From Thalassia testudinum (taxonomy: Eukaryota > Streptophyta > Magnoliopsida > Alismatales > Hydrocharitaceae), in NCBI GenBank assembly GCA_037157565.1, contig JAZHRO010000014.1, positions 104,501,501-104,565,500 of the forward strand: a DNA stretch of 64,000 nt. The letters are read 5' to 3'. The position numbers and the translations under genes are program-made. Under the pieces are notes generated by a model. That model was not told the origin of the DNA. It did no database searches and was given only the letters and a program-made list of their open reading frames with translations. The first letter of the stretch is position 1. Every line of letters starts with the position of its first letter. Below, piece by piece: positions 20,764 to 32,102 of the stretch.

Positions 20764-21215
20764 AAGCACTGTCTCCAATGCACCTATTCTCCAACCCCTA
20801 ACTGGTCACTCGACTTTGAGATGATGTGTGACACTTTTGACTTCACTATCAGAGCTGTTCTTGGCTAGTGTCAGGAGTGCCATCCATTTGTAATATACTA
20901 TGCTAGCAAAACGCTGAGTGAGGCCCAGCGTAACTATACTATCACTAAGAAAGGATTACTAGCCATAGTATTCGGGTTAGAGAAATTTAGGTCATACTTA
21001 CTCGAGTCCAATGTTATCATCTACACTGACCATTCCACCCTCTGGCATTTGTTGGCAAAGAAGGATGCCAAACCTCGCCGTATTAGATGGATCCTTCTTT
21101 TGCAGGAGTTTAATGTCAAAATCCGCGACAAAGCCGAAGCACATAATGTTGTAGCAGACCACTTGTCTCGGCTTGACCCAAACTACATTCCATACTCCCC
21201 GCTGATATCAGACTG
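20764..21215 (+). pseudogene. Element B RNase H, decayed
   Basis: After a frameshift near 20800, the frame encodes MMCDTFDFTIRAVLG, FVIYYASKTLSEAQRNYTIT, KKGLLAIVFGLEKFRSYLL, NVIIYTDHSTLWHLLAKKDA, RRIRWILLLQEFNVKI and VVADHLSRLDPN. The catalytic Glu in KELLA is Gly here (KGLLA), so this copy would be inactive even if translated. The Asp residues of MMCD and YTDH remain. RNase H would degrade the RNA strand of the RNA-DNA hybrid. Confidence 0.85.
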
Positions 21216-22500
21216 ATTTCCAGATGAGTCTCTTCTATCTATCAACTCTGTTGAGTTTCCTTGGTATGCTGATATAGCAAACTATCTTGTCACAAGCAGG
21301 ATACCTGTGGGATTATCCAAGGATCAAAAGCTCAAATTTATATCAGAGGATAAATTCTATTTTTGGGATGACCCAATGCTCTTTCACATTGGGGCTGATC
21401 AGATCATCCGTAGATGCGTCCCTGATTTGGAAATCTCTAGTGTGCTATCCTTCTGCCACAGCGATGCTTGTGGGGGTCATTTCTCAGGCCGAAAAACCGC
21501 TGCAAAGATTTTGTAGTTGGGATTTTTCTAGCCAACCATTTTCAGAGATACACATGAGTTTGCCAAGTGTTGGAAGCGATGCCATGCAGTTAGTTCTATG
21601 ACCCGAAGAGATATGATGCCTCTCCAATCCATTCTAGTCGTAGAAGTATTTAATGTCTAGGGCATCGACTTTATGGGCCCCTTCCCAAACTCGCATGGGT
21701 TTGAGTACATACTCCTCATAGTAGACTATGTCTCAAAGTGGGGTAGAAGCTATCCCAGCAAGACAAGCTGATCATAAGACTATTATATCCTTTGTCCGGG
21801 AATTTATTTTTGCGAGATTCGTAGTTCCCCGCGCCCTGATAAGTGATGGGGGAAGCCACTTCATCCATGCCCATTTTAGGTCATTATTGAAAAAATACAA
21901 GGTGCAGCACCGCATTGCTATCCCATATCACCCACAGACCAATGGGCAGGCTAAAGTATCAAATCATCAAATCAAGCTTATCCTTCAAAAGACGGTTAGA
22001 CCTGATAGGAAGGATTGGTCTGATCGATTGATTGATGCCCTATGGGCATATCGGACCGCATACAAGGCCCCACTTGGAATGTCGCCATACCGCATGGTGT
22101 ATGGAAGGCCTATCACTTTCCTGTGGAGCTGGAGCATCGTGCCTTTTGGGCGGTGCAGAAGTGTAATTTTAACCTCAAAGCCAGAGGTTATGAAAGAAAG
22201 CTCCAGCTCATTGAGTTAGAGGAGATTAGGTGGGAAGCTTACGAGAATGCAAAATATACAAAGACAAGACAAAAGCTTTCCATGATCGACACATCCGGAG
22301 GAAGGAGTTCTCACCTAACCAGTAGGTTTGGTTGTTTGACTCCTGACTCTAATTCTTTGCAGGAAAGCTCAAGTCCAAGTGGACTGGGCCATTCCTGGTG
22401 GTCCACCCATATCCTAACAGGGCGATCTAAATTAAAGACCCAAAATCTGGGCAAATTTTACAATTAATGGCTAGTGCCTCAAACAATTCTTTGCCCAGGA
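21216..22500 (+). pseudogene. Element B integrase, decayed
   Basis: The zinc-binding part reads KFYFWDDPMLFHIGADQIIR, CVPDLEISSVLSFCHSDACG and GHFSGRKTAAKIL. The core has [11 protein letters not shown] near 21670, FVVPRALISDGGSHFIHAHF and PYHPQTNGQAKVSNHQIKLI. The third catalytic residue, Glu in the NGQxE box of relatives, is Lys (NGQAK). LIDALWAYRTAYKAPLGMSP and YRMVYG follow, with the C-terminal FxGKLKSKWTGPF block near 22360-22400 in another frame. Stops and at least two frameshifts are present. Confidence 0.88.
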
Positions 22501-24232
22501 ACCTCCTCCTACTGACGAAATGATACACCTTCTTAAGGGCGTATGACTGATGAGTTGCCCAGCTGGAGGAGTTAAACTCAGCACGTATACATATATACAT
22601 AGCATATTTCATTTTCGCATAATGTTTTGCATATTGTGCATGGCATTGTAGTAATGGCATGAGCTTAATGACAACTCAGAAGCAGCTTCAGGTGATTTCT
22701 ATCCATATACACAAGGCCTTATTTCTTTTATTCATGCATGAGGACATGCAAACACTTAGGCATGGGGGGGTAGTCCATAAAAATTGAAAATTTTCTGCCA
22801 ACAATTGGGGGATTAGATCACTTTATCAAGAGATTTTATTAGAGAATTATTCTATAGTAGATTCCAAGACTTAGAATCCGATATAATTTCATACTTGCAT
22901 GTAGAATTTGCAATGGATCCACTGTGAAAATCGATAGACATCTCTAGTTTGTCGAGAAGAAGCATTACTTCTTCTCCTAAACCCTTGGACAACAATTAGG
23001 GAGTTAGGTGAACCATTTTCTAGTAGATCCACCAAAACATACATGAGATGAGAGTAGAGAGTCTACTAGTGCTCTAAGGCTAGTGTAAGGAATCTTTAAT
23101 CTTTAATAATTGAATAATGATACTCGGAGATGGGTATAGTTTTCGCTCTCAGTTCTTACGTACTACATATGTGAGAAATTCCATACAAGAGCTATCAAAT
23201 AAGGCAAAAACACAGAGAGTGGGTTCTGATAAAACTAGAACTGAGGTGGATAGTCATGATCGTCCTCTACGGAATCCTCGGCTGAAGGAGGGTATTGATG
23301 TCAAGGTCAGAAATATGCCATCCTATCCATTTCCTACCTGGTGCCGAGAGTAGGCACTTCCACCAAATAAGCCACCCGAGATCCTCTTGGCCACCCTAAA
23401 AAATCCCAAATAATGCCTCGTGAATGAAAGTATGTCGTGTTGAATTGTTGAGTTATGTTATGTTGGTAACAGCATTGTGCTAGCAGATATATATATACAT
23501 ATAAAAAAAAAGCATACAAAAGGGATATTTGCTTGTAAAAAAAAAAAGAAAAAAAATGTTATGTTAAGAAGTTTGAATTATGTAAGTCAAAATGTTTTGA
23601 GGCAAAAACACCTACCACCCTTACGAACCACCAAATACAGCCGAAACCTATTTTTCTGAATTTCTGACTGCCTGAATATGGGATGAGGAGTCTGACTTAG
23701 TCGTAGGGTTATCAGAACCTAATTAAAGTGTAATGCCATGTAAGATCACCAAATACAGTTGCAAATTTGGTAAGATGTGAGCTCAGGAAAAAAAATCAAG
23801 AAGAAGAAAAAGTACAAAAGATTAAAGAGAGCATAGTTTTCCATCCCTTCTTTAAGTTAAGTTATTCAATAATCTAATAATATAGATTCTGAAATACAAG
23901 TCTCTATGTAATATCAAAAGTGAGTGAGCCACCAAATACAAATCTAGTTGACTCAGACGTCTTCTACCTAAGCCAAAAGCTAGGGCTAAAATCAGAGAAT
24001 ATTTTATGTCCCCAAGAGAAGAGGTTTGCCTATCCCAATAGAATTTTACTAGGGGGAAAGTACAAACTTTAAATGTGTATCGACTCTTCGCATGGATCCA
24101 TTGCAGAGCAACATCATATGTACATAGTTATCTGGATTCTGAATTTTTGGATGAAACAAAAAGAAATAAACCTTTAGTTAAACTCTTGATAAAGTGCATT
24201 TAGTCCTACACATGCTAGGGACTAGCAAGATT
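22501..24232 (+). other. Element B 3' UTR
   Basis: Begins after the pol end (VAQLEELN at about 22555). A GAGGACATGCAAACACTTAG plus GCATGGGGGGG motif lies at 22737-22770. It shares with E and H the TCGAGAAGAAGCA block, CTGAAGGAGGGTATTGATGT (23281-23300) and spaced CACCAAATA words (near 23360, 23627, 23747 and 23931). The short open frames here are not supported as genes. Confidence 0.7.
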
Positions 24233-24246
24233 TAGGCATGGGGGTA
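24233..24246 (+). other. Element B polypurine tract
   Basis: AGGCATGGGGGTA directly before the LTR start TGATTACATAGC. This is the expected primer for plus-strand DNA. The same word precedes the LTR in elements E, F, H and J. Confidence 0.8.
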
Positions 24247-25784
24247 TGATTACATAGCAATCATAGGCCTTAATTCGCCTGAATTAAGCCAAAACTTAGC
24301 TTAACATGAACATTCTACATGCATATGAATCGTATTCTGCATCATAGTTGATATATGTATTTTATGCATAAAACTGTGCTATTTGAGAGGTATCACTCAT
24401 TGCAGGTAATTCGGGGCTGCGGATGATCGATCCAACCGCATGGATCTGTTCAGAACTTTGGCGGAAGTCCAATTAGACTCCCGTAGCAGCCTAGGGAATC
24501 CGTAGAAGATCAAGAGCCAAGGGGAAAATTAAAGAAGATCCTGACCTCAGATGACAAATCCAACCGCATGGATGGATCCAGATCGATGTTCGCAGCCCAA
24601 CGGCATAGAAATCAATTCAATCAGAGGCCTACATCACTAGATACAAGGAAAAGAAGATGAATGGCCATGATGGCGCCATGTGGCACCATCACAGCCGCTC
24701 CCTTCCCACCACCCCATCCAGGAAGGATTCACCGCACACTGTGGACTGTTGAATCTTCATTCAACGGCTACAAGCGCGACACGTCGCCCACCCAGATTGG
24801 ATAAGGAATAATAGAAACTAACAAGTACATATAACAAAAGGTTTGCATAGCGCGCTGGCTCGCGCATGTGTATGCGTAAGTGTGAGATGCGGGTTTGAGC
24901 CGTGTGATATGCCAAATTGAAGCAGCATCGGCTGTGCGGGCCTGTGTAGGCTCAATTGCGCGATCAGAGGGTAGCAACGTGACCACGTGGCACGGCCAGA
25001 GTGCACCGCAGGCGGATGTGCGATCGCACGCGTCTTGCAAGATTTGGAAGGCAAGGGAAGTGCGCATAAGCGGTCCGATTGTAAGATCGGACGACTAAGG
25101 TTGAAGTGCTCAGAAGAGGCAAGCGGCAAAGGTGAAAACACGAAGGGCGCGTGCGGGCGATCTGCAACTGTGCGATGTAGGATCGATGCTCCACAGAGTG
25201 CCACATGGCAGCATCAAAGCGAACTGAGGGAAAAAGAAGGATTTGGAAGGCCTTTTGCATGAGATTAAGGGGGCCAAATGTCCTTTTTACCCCCCGCCAA
25301 AGCTATAAAAATAGCCCAAAAATGGCCCTCTTGGAGGGCATTCCCTTCCTTCTCTTCTTCTTCCTCCTCCTTCAACCTTTCTTTCTTCTTCTTCTTTCCA
25401 TCTTCTCTTCATTTGGGTCTGCTTCCCCGTCTGAAGCGTCCGTTGGGCAACCCCGACGGATCGTTGCTACTCTTTTCAACCTCTCCAAAAGGCCACCACG
25501 AACCACTCGTGGTGCCCTTGTTCTGTTCCAACAGTAGTTTTGTTTATGTTTAATTCAAATACATGTATCCAGTTTATGTTCAATCTCTTCTTGTGATATG
25601 AATATTGTGATTGATCGTTCCTTTTACTTAGCCTTTATATTTGAAATAAACACATGAAATCAAAAGTGCTTTCTGCCTCCCTATGATCAACCAGGACTCA
25701 ACAGTTCCGTTAATTATTTGTTCGAGACGTATTTCGCACTATACTACAACGCGTTCATCTTTTACGCGATCTATCCCATAGACA
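24247..25784 (+). repeat. Element B 3' LTR (1538 bp)
   Basis: Starts TGATTACATAGC and ends CATAGACA. Colinear with the 5' LTR, but a 20-odd-base segment after GTCCAA is missing here relative to 12340-12366. TATAAAAAT at 25304 matches the 5' copy. The flank TCGTC (25785-25789) matches TGGTC before the 5' LTR at four of five bases. Confidence 0.9.
25304..25312 (+). promoter_or_regulatory. Probable TATA box, element B 3' LTR
   Basis: TATAAAAAT, the counterpart of the box at 13198 in the 5' LTR. Confidence 0.55.
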
Positions 25785-26682
25785 TCGTCTTCCTTGCCTA
25801 GTTGCTCCTTTGGCTGGTGGGGGCACAAGAGAGAAGGGAAGAGGGGAAGGCACCAAGGGGACAGAGTGTCCCCTTAATCTTCTTCTTCTCCTTCTTCTCT
25901 TGGCCGTGACTATGGTGGGATGAAGGTGGAGAATATCAAGCCAAAAGATCCAAAATATGGTGGTGGTTAAGGGGGGTATATATAGGGTTTGTGAAGGGAG
26001 AGGTTGCCATGGACACATGTAGGGCTAGGATGGGTTCAAAGGGTAGTTATGGGTGGTTATAGGGATCCAATGGAGGGGGTTAGTTGGCGCCACCTAAGGG
26101 GATGCTATGGGGGTGGTTATGGTTGGCCCAGGGTTGTTTAAAGGTGGTGCCAACCATCAAAGGGTGCCATGGTTTGGCGCCAACTAAAGGGGGTTCTAAA
26201 AGGGGTGTAGGTGGATGGTTAGGATGACTTATAAGGGTAGGTGTATGGTGATGATGGAGTGTGTTTTTGGAAGGAAAAATGGCACCACTTTTGTGGTGCC
26301 CTTTGGTGGTGATGGTGGGTTGAAAGGGGGTGAGTAGGTTGGCGCCAAAAAGGGGTTTTAGGAGTAGGAGCTATGTGGACTAGGTTTAGGTCGCTTTTTG
26401 GTGAAGTTAACTAGGTAGGTTTGGTGGCCATGTTGGTGGAGCTAGCTTTGACGTTAGCTAAGCTAGCTTGTATGTAGAGGAGGAGGTATGCTGGTGGTAG
26501 GGTTTAGGGAAGAGGAGCTGAGGAAGGAGTGCCTGGAGCTGAATTGGAGCTAGTAGCTACTGAAGGGAGTTGTAGGGAGCTACTTTAGCTAGCTTAACTT
26601 GCTAGTTCTTTGCTAGCTACTAAGCCAACCTAAGGTAAGTTGGCTTCTACTTAAATATGCTGTGGTGAGCTAGGTCTGATCA
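25785..26682 (-). repeat. Element D 5' LTR, 5' part
   Basis: Continues the LTR interrupted at 12123. On the minus strand it starts TGATCAGACCTAGC at 26682, within a few bases of uncertainty because the sequence of element C also contains TGATCAG here. A TATATATA box (25977-25984, minus strand) precedes the continuing GC-rich region. It contains three TTGGCGCC words (26083, 26173, 26339) and many GGTGGTTA / GCTAGCT repeats. Beyond 26682 the integrase of element C resumes, so D is inserted in C. Confidence 0.7.
25977..25984 (-). promoter_or_regulatory. Probable TATA box of element D LTR
   Basis: TATATATA on the minus strand, followed in the LTR sense by a C-rich stretch, about 700 bases from the LTR start. 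Confidence 0.45.
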
Positions 26683-26800
26683 GCACCAATGCGGAAGAGG
26701 TACAGACCTTCCCACATGTAGTACTTGGCATCGGAAAGCAATTTGTCTTTCTTGGCCTTCGGCCATTCGGACAAGATCTGATGTGATGCCAAGTAGTTTA
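26683..26800 (-). pseudogene. Element C integrase, N-terminal fragment
   Basis: Encodes KAKKDKLLSDAKYYMWEGLY then LFRIGADQ, the stretch just before the zinc-binding domain in B and H. It is cut at GADQ by the element D LTR; the HHCC and catalytic core are absent. Confidence 0.8.
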
Positions 26801-26849
26801 CTAAATCATCAAACCAAGGAAGTTACGTACTAATAGTCAAGAGGTGCTC

Positions 26850-27330
26850 ATCAGGAAAATGTTCTATGATGGGTCTGGAAGGGTCGATACTGTTAGAAGG
26901 AAGGCGGGATAAGTGGTCAGCTACCATGTTCTGCTTTCCCGCTTTATCGCAAATCTCGAGATCAAACTCTTGCAACAGCAAGATCTAGTGGATTAGTCGA
27001 GGTTTCGCATCCTTCTTCACAAGGAGGTGCCTCACTGCAGTGTAATCTGAGTATATGATAACACATTAACCCAAAAGATATGATTTGAATTTTTCTAGGG
27101 CAAATACTACAACTAGCAGCTCTTTCTTAGTAACTGTGTAGTTACTCTGAGCCTTGTCAAGTGTCTTGCTAGCGTAGTAGATGACCATGGGTTTCCCATC
27201 TATTTTTTGCCCAAGTACCACTCCTATAGCATAATCAGATGCATCGTACATGATCTCAAAGGGTTGAGCCCAATCAGGGGACTGTAGGATAGGTGCTTGG
27301 GTCACTCGATCACGCAGGATTTCAAATGCC
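26850..27330 (-). pseudogene. Element C RNase H
   Basis: The minus strand gives PFEIMYDASDYAIGVVLGQK, KPMVIYYASKTLDKAQSNYT, TKKELLVVVFALEKFKSYLL, then a stop, CVIIYSDYTAVRHLLVKKDA, LLLQEFDLEICDKAGKQN and VADHLSRLPS. The catalytic Asp, Glu (KKELL) and Asp (YSD) are present. Stops lie at LLG* and LIH*; the second fits TGG to TAG. The RH domain is otherwise well preserved and is contiguous with RT in a 208-residue open stretch (27066-27692). Confidence 0.87.
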
Positions 27331-28400
27331 TGAGTGCACTCCTTGGAGATTTCAAAAGGGATATCCTTAGATAGAAGATTAGTGAGGGGGCACGTGATTT
27401 TCAAAAAATCGAGAATGAATCGACGGTAAAAATTGATGTGCCCCAAGAAGAATCGAATGTCTTTGACCAAGCTAGGCATAGGGAGTTTGGAAATCAGATT
27501 CACCTTGGCTTGATCAACCTGGATGCCTTTTTCAGAGATGAGATGTCCCAGGACAAGTCCCTCAGGTACCATGAAGTGGCTTTTTTCCCAGGAAAGAGCC
27601 AAGTTCACGTCGATGCACCGCCTGGATACCGAGAAGTCATCCATGAAGACTTCAAGGTATTCACCTACCATATCTAAGATTATGGCAAGCATGCACCGCT
27701 AAAAAGTAGTGGGTGCATTGCAGAGACCGAACGGCATCCTTCGGGGTGCATATGTTCAGAAGGAGCAGGTGAAGGTGGTCTTCTCTTGGTCCTCGAGATG
27801 GATTGCGACCTGATTGTAACCAAAGTACCTATCCAAAAAGTAGAAGAATCAATTTTCTGCTAGTTTCTCAAGAATCTAATCAATGTACGGTAGTGGGAAA
27901 TGATCCTTCTTTGTGGAGGAATTGAGTCTTCTATAACCAATGCAAACTCTCCATAAATTTGCTATACGAGTCGGTATGGTTTCTCCGATTTTAGTCATGA
28001 TGACGGTAAGTCCTGCCTTCTTAGGCACAACTTGGATTGGGCTCACCCATCGACTGTCGGAGATCGAGTAGATGATCCCTACATCTAACCACTTAATGAT
28101 CTCCTTTTTCATGACATCCTATAGATTTGGATTTAGGCATCTCTGCATTTCACGGGATGGTCGTGAGGCCTCTTCAGTGTATATGTGATGTGTGCAATAT
28201 GAAGGGCTAATACCAGTCAAATCATCGAGAGTCCATCCAATGGCTCTCCGATGCTGCTGGAGAATAGAAATCAAGCGTGTTTCCTGATCAGGTGCAAATC
28301 GGGAGTTGATAATCACAGGAAACGTTTGATTGGAACCCAAAAAGACGTACTTGAGATGATCGAGAAGAGGCTTTAATTCCAAATCGGGTTATTAGCAGCA
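27331..28400 (-). pseudogene. Element C reverse transcriptase with deletion after FMDD
   Basis: Order: LKYVFLGSNQTFPVIINSRF, AIGWTLDDLTGISPSYCTHH, KKEIIKWLDVGIIYSISDSR, WVSPIQVVPKKAG, STKKDHFPLPYID, the FFYFLD block, RMPFGLCNAPTTF, LEVFMDDFSV and FFLGHINFYRRFI. The FMDD box is intact. Directly after FMDDFSV the frame joins to SRRCIDVNL; B and H have about 19 more residues here, so an in-frame deletion is likely. Stops after NPNL, YID and TTF fit CAG to TAG. Confidence 0.87.
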
Positions 28401-28599
28401 GCGGGTGGTTCAGGTGGGTGTCGGGAGCAAAGGAAGTAGCTATGGGTGTGTCTAGGTTGGGTTCAGGCTCCTCTAATTGCAGGTTTTGATCCTCTTGTGG
28501 TTGATCAGAAATAGTCGATTTTTCCTCGATACATAGGTTGTCAACCACAGCCTCGATATCGCAAACCTATTCTATAACTCCGTAATTAATTCCTTGTTG

Positions 28600-29050
28600 G
28601 GCCTTAAAGATGTCAATCTTTAGTGTCTTGCCCCCAAATTTTAATTCTATTTGGCCCAACTCACAATTGATATTGGCCCTAGCAATGGCCAGAAGGGTCT
28701 CCTAGTATGATCGGTGTATTCTTCACATTTTCAGGAGCATCCATGTCTAAGACAATGAAATCCATTGGAAAATAGAAATCATGTACCCTAACTATGACAT
28801 CCTCGAGAATTCCTTTTGGTGACTTAATTGATCGAACAGCTAGCTGTAAAGTCATTTCAGTTGGTTTAAGCTCAGATTCCTCAAAGTAGTCTAGTAGGGA
28901 TGTTGGTATCAAATTTATGGAGGCTCCTAAGTCCAATAAGGCTCGGTCAAATTGTATATCACCAATTGCATAGGAGATTAGAGGGGTGCCTGGGTCTTTT
29001 GCTTTAGGTGGGAGTTTGCTTAAAATGACGAAGCTGTCTTACTCTGACAG
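28600..29050 (-). pseudogene. Element C aspartic protease
   Basis: The open stretch 28679-28936 carries DLGASINLIPTSLLDYFEES, then IKSPKGILEDVIVRVHDFYF, PMDFIVLDMDAPENVKN and TPIILGDP. The usual GRPFLA box follows in a shifted frame. Upstream, decayed text matches VLSE and LPPKAKDPGTPLISYAIGD. The block after the protease (28290-28600) is acidic and leads to RT. Confidence 0.83.
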
Positions 29051-31133
29051 TACAATCGGATTCCCGCCTTTGGTTCACGGCTTACGCTTAGGTGTACACA
29101 TGTAATTAAGAAATCATGCCTAAGCCGGTACGTGACGTATTGCATCCATCAAGGGGATGTTTATATGGACCTGCTCAAAGAGCTTAGCCAGGTCCTCCTC
29201 AGGTGCCACAGTTTTGGTTCCTCGGGAAATGGAACCTTAGATGGTTCCTCTAGAATAGGTCCAGGTTCTTGATCTGGGATGGGTATGTCCTAGATGACTA
29301 TCCTAAGGTTAGGGTTTGTAGTACCAGGCTGGGAGTGGCTTGGATAAGGTGGGTCTTGTGTTACTTTGCCAGTACAAGAAGTAACAGAATTCAATCCCAC
29401 CTAGTTCTAGTTTGGAGTGGGAAGAATAGGTGTTTGCTGATGAAATCTCAAGTATGAAGTTGAAGCATCCATCCCGTTAGGTGATAGGGCAGAAGGGGCT
29501 TGATAAACAAAGTGAGCTTGGCCCTGATTTGGGTTCATGACGTGCCTCTGGTTTGGCACGTTGTTTGGATTAGGAAGAGGCTGAGAAGGGAGTGCACCAG
29601 GCTAGCGAGCACTTGCCAGCTAGGCCAGTTGTTTCGTAGCTCAGAGATCTCTTCTTTGTGTTGTTTTTGCATGTCAACCAAGGTCTAGAGAATTAGAGAT
29701 GTATGATCTTCTTTAGGTGGTCCAGATTGGAAGTTTTCAGTGTGCCTTGGTTGGGTGGGCTGATAAGGTCGCAGAGCCTGTGGTCGGGGTTGGAATTGAG
29801 GTCTTAGATTTGAGTTGTTACCCGACCACAAAAAGTTAGGATGATTACACCATCTAGAGTTATAAGTGTTGGAGAAAGGATTATTTTGGATGACGTGAAG
29901 ATCCTCGCAGGTCTGAGGAACTCCGAGATAATCAGGGTACGAGGGTTTAGAGTTCCCTTAAGTAAGGTGGCCTAACCCAGAGTTGCCTCTGAAGCCATAA
30001 TTTGATGGAGGTGGATATGCATCCATCCCCAAGGAGTGGTAGATGTTGTGCGCAGCTTCCCTTCCCATGGCGGGTGCGTGTATGTGCCTTGAGGTGTAGA
30101 GGTGGATTTGTGTAGATGACGAGTGATGTTGTTCACCTTCTTGTTGATAATGGAGACCTTATCCAATTTACTATCTACCAACTCCATACCAACGGATACG
30201 GAAAAGCCTCGGGATTCGTGTACCTCCCGATTATTTGTCAATGTGCAAGTGGACATCCGATCGTACGCACCCAATGACTCATTGTTTAAGGAGTTCTCGC
30301 ACATGTTTTCAAGAATTTCCCAGATCGTGTCTTCATGCTGACCCATGATGCTACCACCATAGGTTGCATTGACAAAGAGCTTAATATCCTCACAGAGTCT
30401 GTGGTAAAAGGATTGGACTTGTTCCCACTTTAGAACTCCGTGATGGGGGCACTTACGCATGAGATCCAGAAAGCGATCCCATTCTTCGTGTAGAGATTCT
30501 CCCGCTCCTTGGGAGAAGTGCGTGACTTGGTGTCGCATTGTATTGGTACGACCGATGGGGTAGAATTTTTGCAGGAAGGCGGTTTAAAGTTCTCCCCATG
30601 TGTTGATCGCATGTGGTTGAGTCTGAAACCAGTGAGCGGCTTTGTTAGCCAAGGAGAATGAGAAGAGTTTTAGAAGTAATCCATACCGATTCTATACATC
30701 TGCCCCAAAGGTGTGGGCCAGATGTTTTAGGTTCTTGATGTACTAGAAAGGATCCTCAGAGTTCAAGCCATGAAATTTTTGGAGTCATATGAAGCGAGCT
30801 AGGCTTGAGATCTACCTCGGGTCCTCCCTCAGGAATGTTGATTCAGGGTTCGATCTCCACTACTGTGGGATTATAGTGATCTCGCATTCGAGGACGCTGC
30901 GATGGGTTGATGATAGCATTAATTCGATTTTGAAAGTCATGGAATTGTTGCTCAAGATTAGGTTGTTCTTGTTGGTGATCCATAGCTAATGAAGGGGAAG
31001 TGGGTTCTGAATCAGAGGATATGTCAATGTGATCAGTTTGTTTCACAAACACGGAAGTCGAGGCTCGACCTCGACGAGAGTGGATATCTAATGGAGGCCT
31101 CAAGGATGGTCTGAAGGACATCCTCCCAAACAT
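29051..31133 (-). pseudogene. Element C Gag polyprotein, decayed
   Basis: The start at 31133 gives MFGRMSFRPSLRPPLDIHSR, an Arg-rich lead, then a second ATG at 30983 (MDHQQEQPNLEQQFHDFQNR) and RMRDHYNPTVVEIEP. The core, after stops, runs MRHQVTHFSQGAGESLHEEW, DLMRKCPHHGVLKWEQVQSF, NATYGGSIMGQHEDTIWEIL and VGMELVDSKLDKVSIINKKV. A degenerate Gag-protease junction lies near 29100-29200 (HINIPLMDAIRHV in broken frames). No zinc knuckle is seen. Confidence 0.83.
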
Positions 31134-32081
31134 GCACCAATGGATTAGATGAGAGAAAGAATGTGATGGACCCAATCAAGACACCCAAAAATTTTGGATA
31201 ACTATAGAGGTTCGGGGCAGATGATACCCCTTAGTTAGAAAGCCGTCCACCTGAGAATTACCTAGGTAGCTAGAGAGGGAGAGTCCCACAAAGACCCCTA
31301 CATGGTAGAGTGCCCCCACGGGTTACAAGGTTTCCCCCACCCGACCTCTCTTGTCACTGATGTTCCAGGTAGACCAGAATGGGGACTTGACCTCTTAAGT
31401 CTACCAGTTTTAATTGAGCAAGGGTGCTTATGATTTCACTTGAACTTTTAAGATGTTCTTATGGAAAGTGACCTAATTTGAAGATTGGTTAACCCAACAA
31501 GGTGGGTCAACTTCACCTGTTTTGTCCTCTTGAGAGATTTAGGTCCCTCTTTTAGTGTTCAAATGAATTTAAGAGCCTGATTTTATGATTTTGCTTGTAT
31601 AGATCAATTCAATCAAGGTTTAGGCACACATTGTTTTGGAAAGATAAATTATTGATTAAGCAAGTGTCTCTAAAACCCTAAAATGGAATCCTTAATTGGC
31701 TCTGATTTGGTCCAATTTAGTTTGTCAAAATGTGGTACCTAGGGCTCAAACAAGAATGTGATAGCCCTAGCTACCTTAGCTTCAAATGGGTACACAGATC
31801 AGGGTTTGAATGTTTGTCTAAATATAATGTATCAAATCAGACAACTTGATGATTAATCTAAGAATATAATGCAAGTAGCCCTAATTGATTTCTTCCTTTT
31901 TTTAGCTTTTTCGTATTCAGGGGCTTAGAAGGATTTGAATGGAGCTTTACTTGTCCCTGGAGTAGTTGATGTGTGGCTGGTCTTCCTTGATGAATCCCTG
32001 AAATAGATCAAAGTCAAAAGAGATAGAGCAAGTTAGTATTGACTCAGATATTGCAATCAAGAGATCTGAATTGTGCGTTGC
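31134..32081 (-). other. Element C leader
   Basis: About 950 bases between PBS and gag without a supported protein. One stretch (31230-31340) loosely matches the leader of B on the element strand (CTAGCTACCTAGGTAA against CTAGCTAGGTTAGCC). Confidence 0.55.
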
Positions 32082-32099
32082 TCTCCGGTAACGGTGCCA
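32082..32099 (-). other. Element C primer-binding site, tRNA-Asp
   Basis: Minus strand TGGCACCGTTACCGGAGA: three G-to-A differences from the complement of the tRNA-Asp 3' end. The LTR edge lies three bases away at 32103. Confidence 0.87.
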
Positions 32100-32102
32100 A
32101 AA

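Larger units (their letters stand above)
12124..25784 (+). mobile_element. Element B: Athila-type retrotransposon with both LTRs
   Basis: 13.7 kb including a 1.7 kb nested solo LTR. Order: 5' LTR (12124-13673), tRNA-Asp PBS, leader, gag, protease, RT, RNase H, integrase, 3' UTR, polypurine tract (24233-24246) and 3' LTR (24247-25784). This is the standard Ty3/gypsy gene order. The LTRs differ at roughly 7 in 100 positions over the first 200 or so aligned bases (hand count) and by a 20-odd-base indel, so the insertion is not recent. All genes are broken by stops and frameshifts, and the catalytic Glu is replaced in both RNase H and integrase. It lies inside the element D LTR. Confidence 0.92.

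Noticed and set aside
26000..26680. Possible host gene promoter or minisatellite because of repeated GGTGGTTA and GCTAGCT words
   Set aside because: The stretch continues the D LTR with a LTR-type end before element C. The words are scattered and not a regular tandem repeat.
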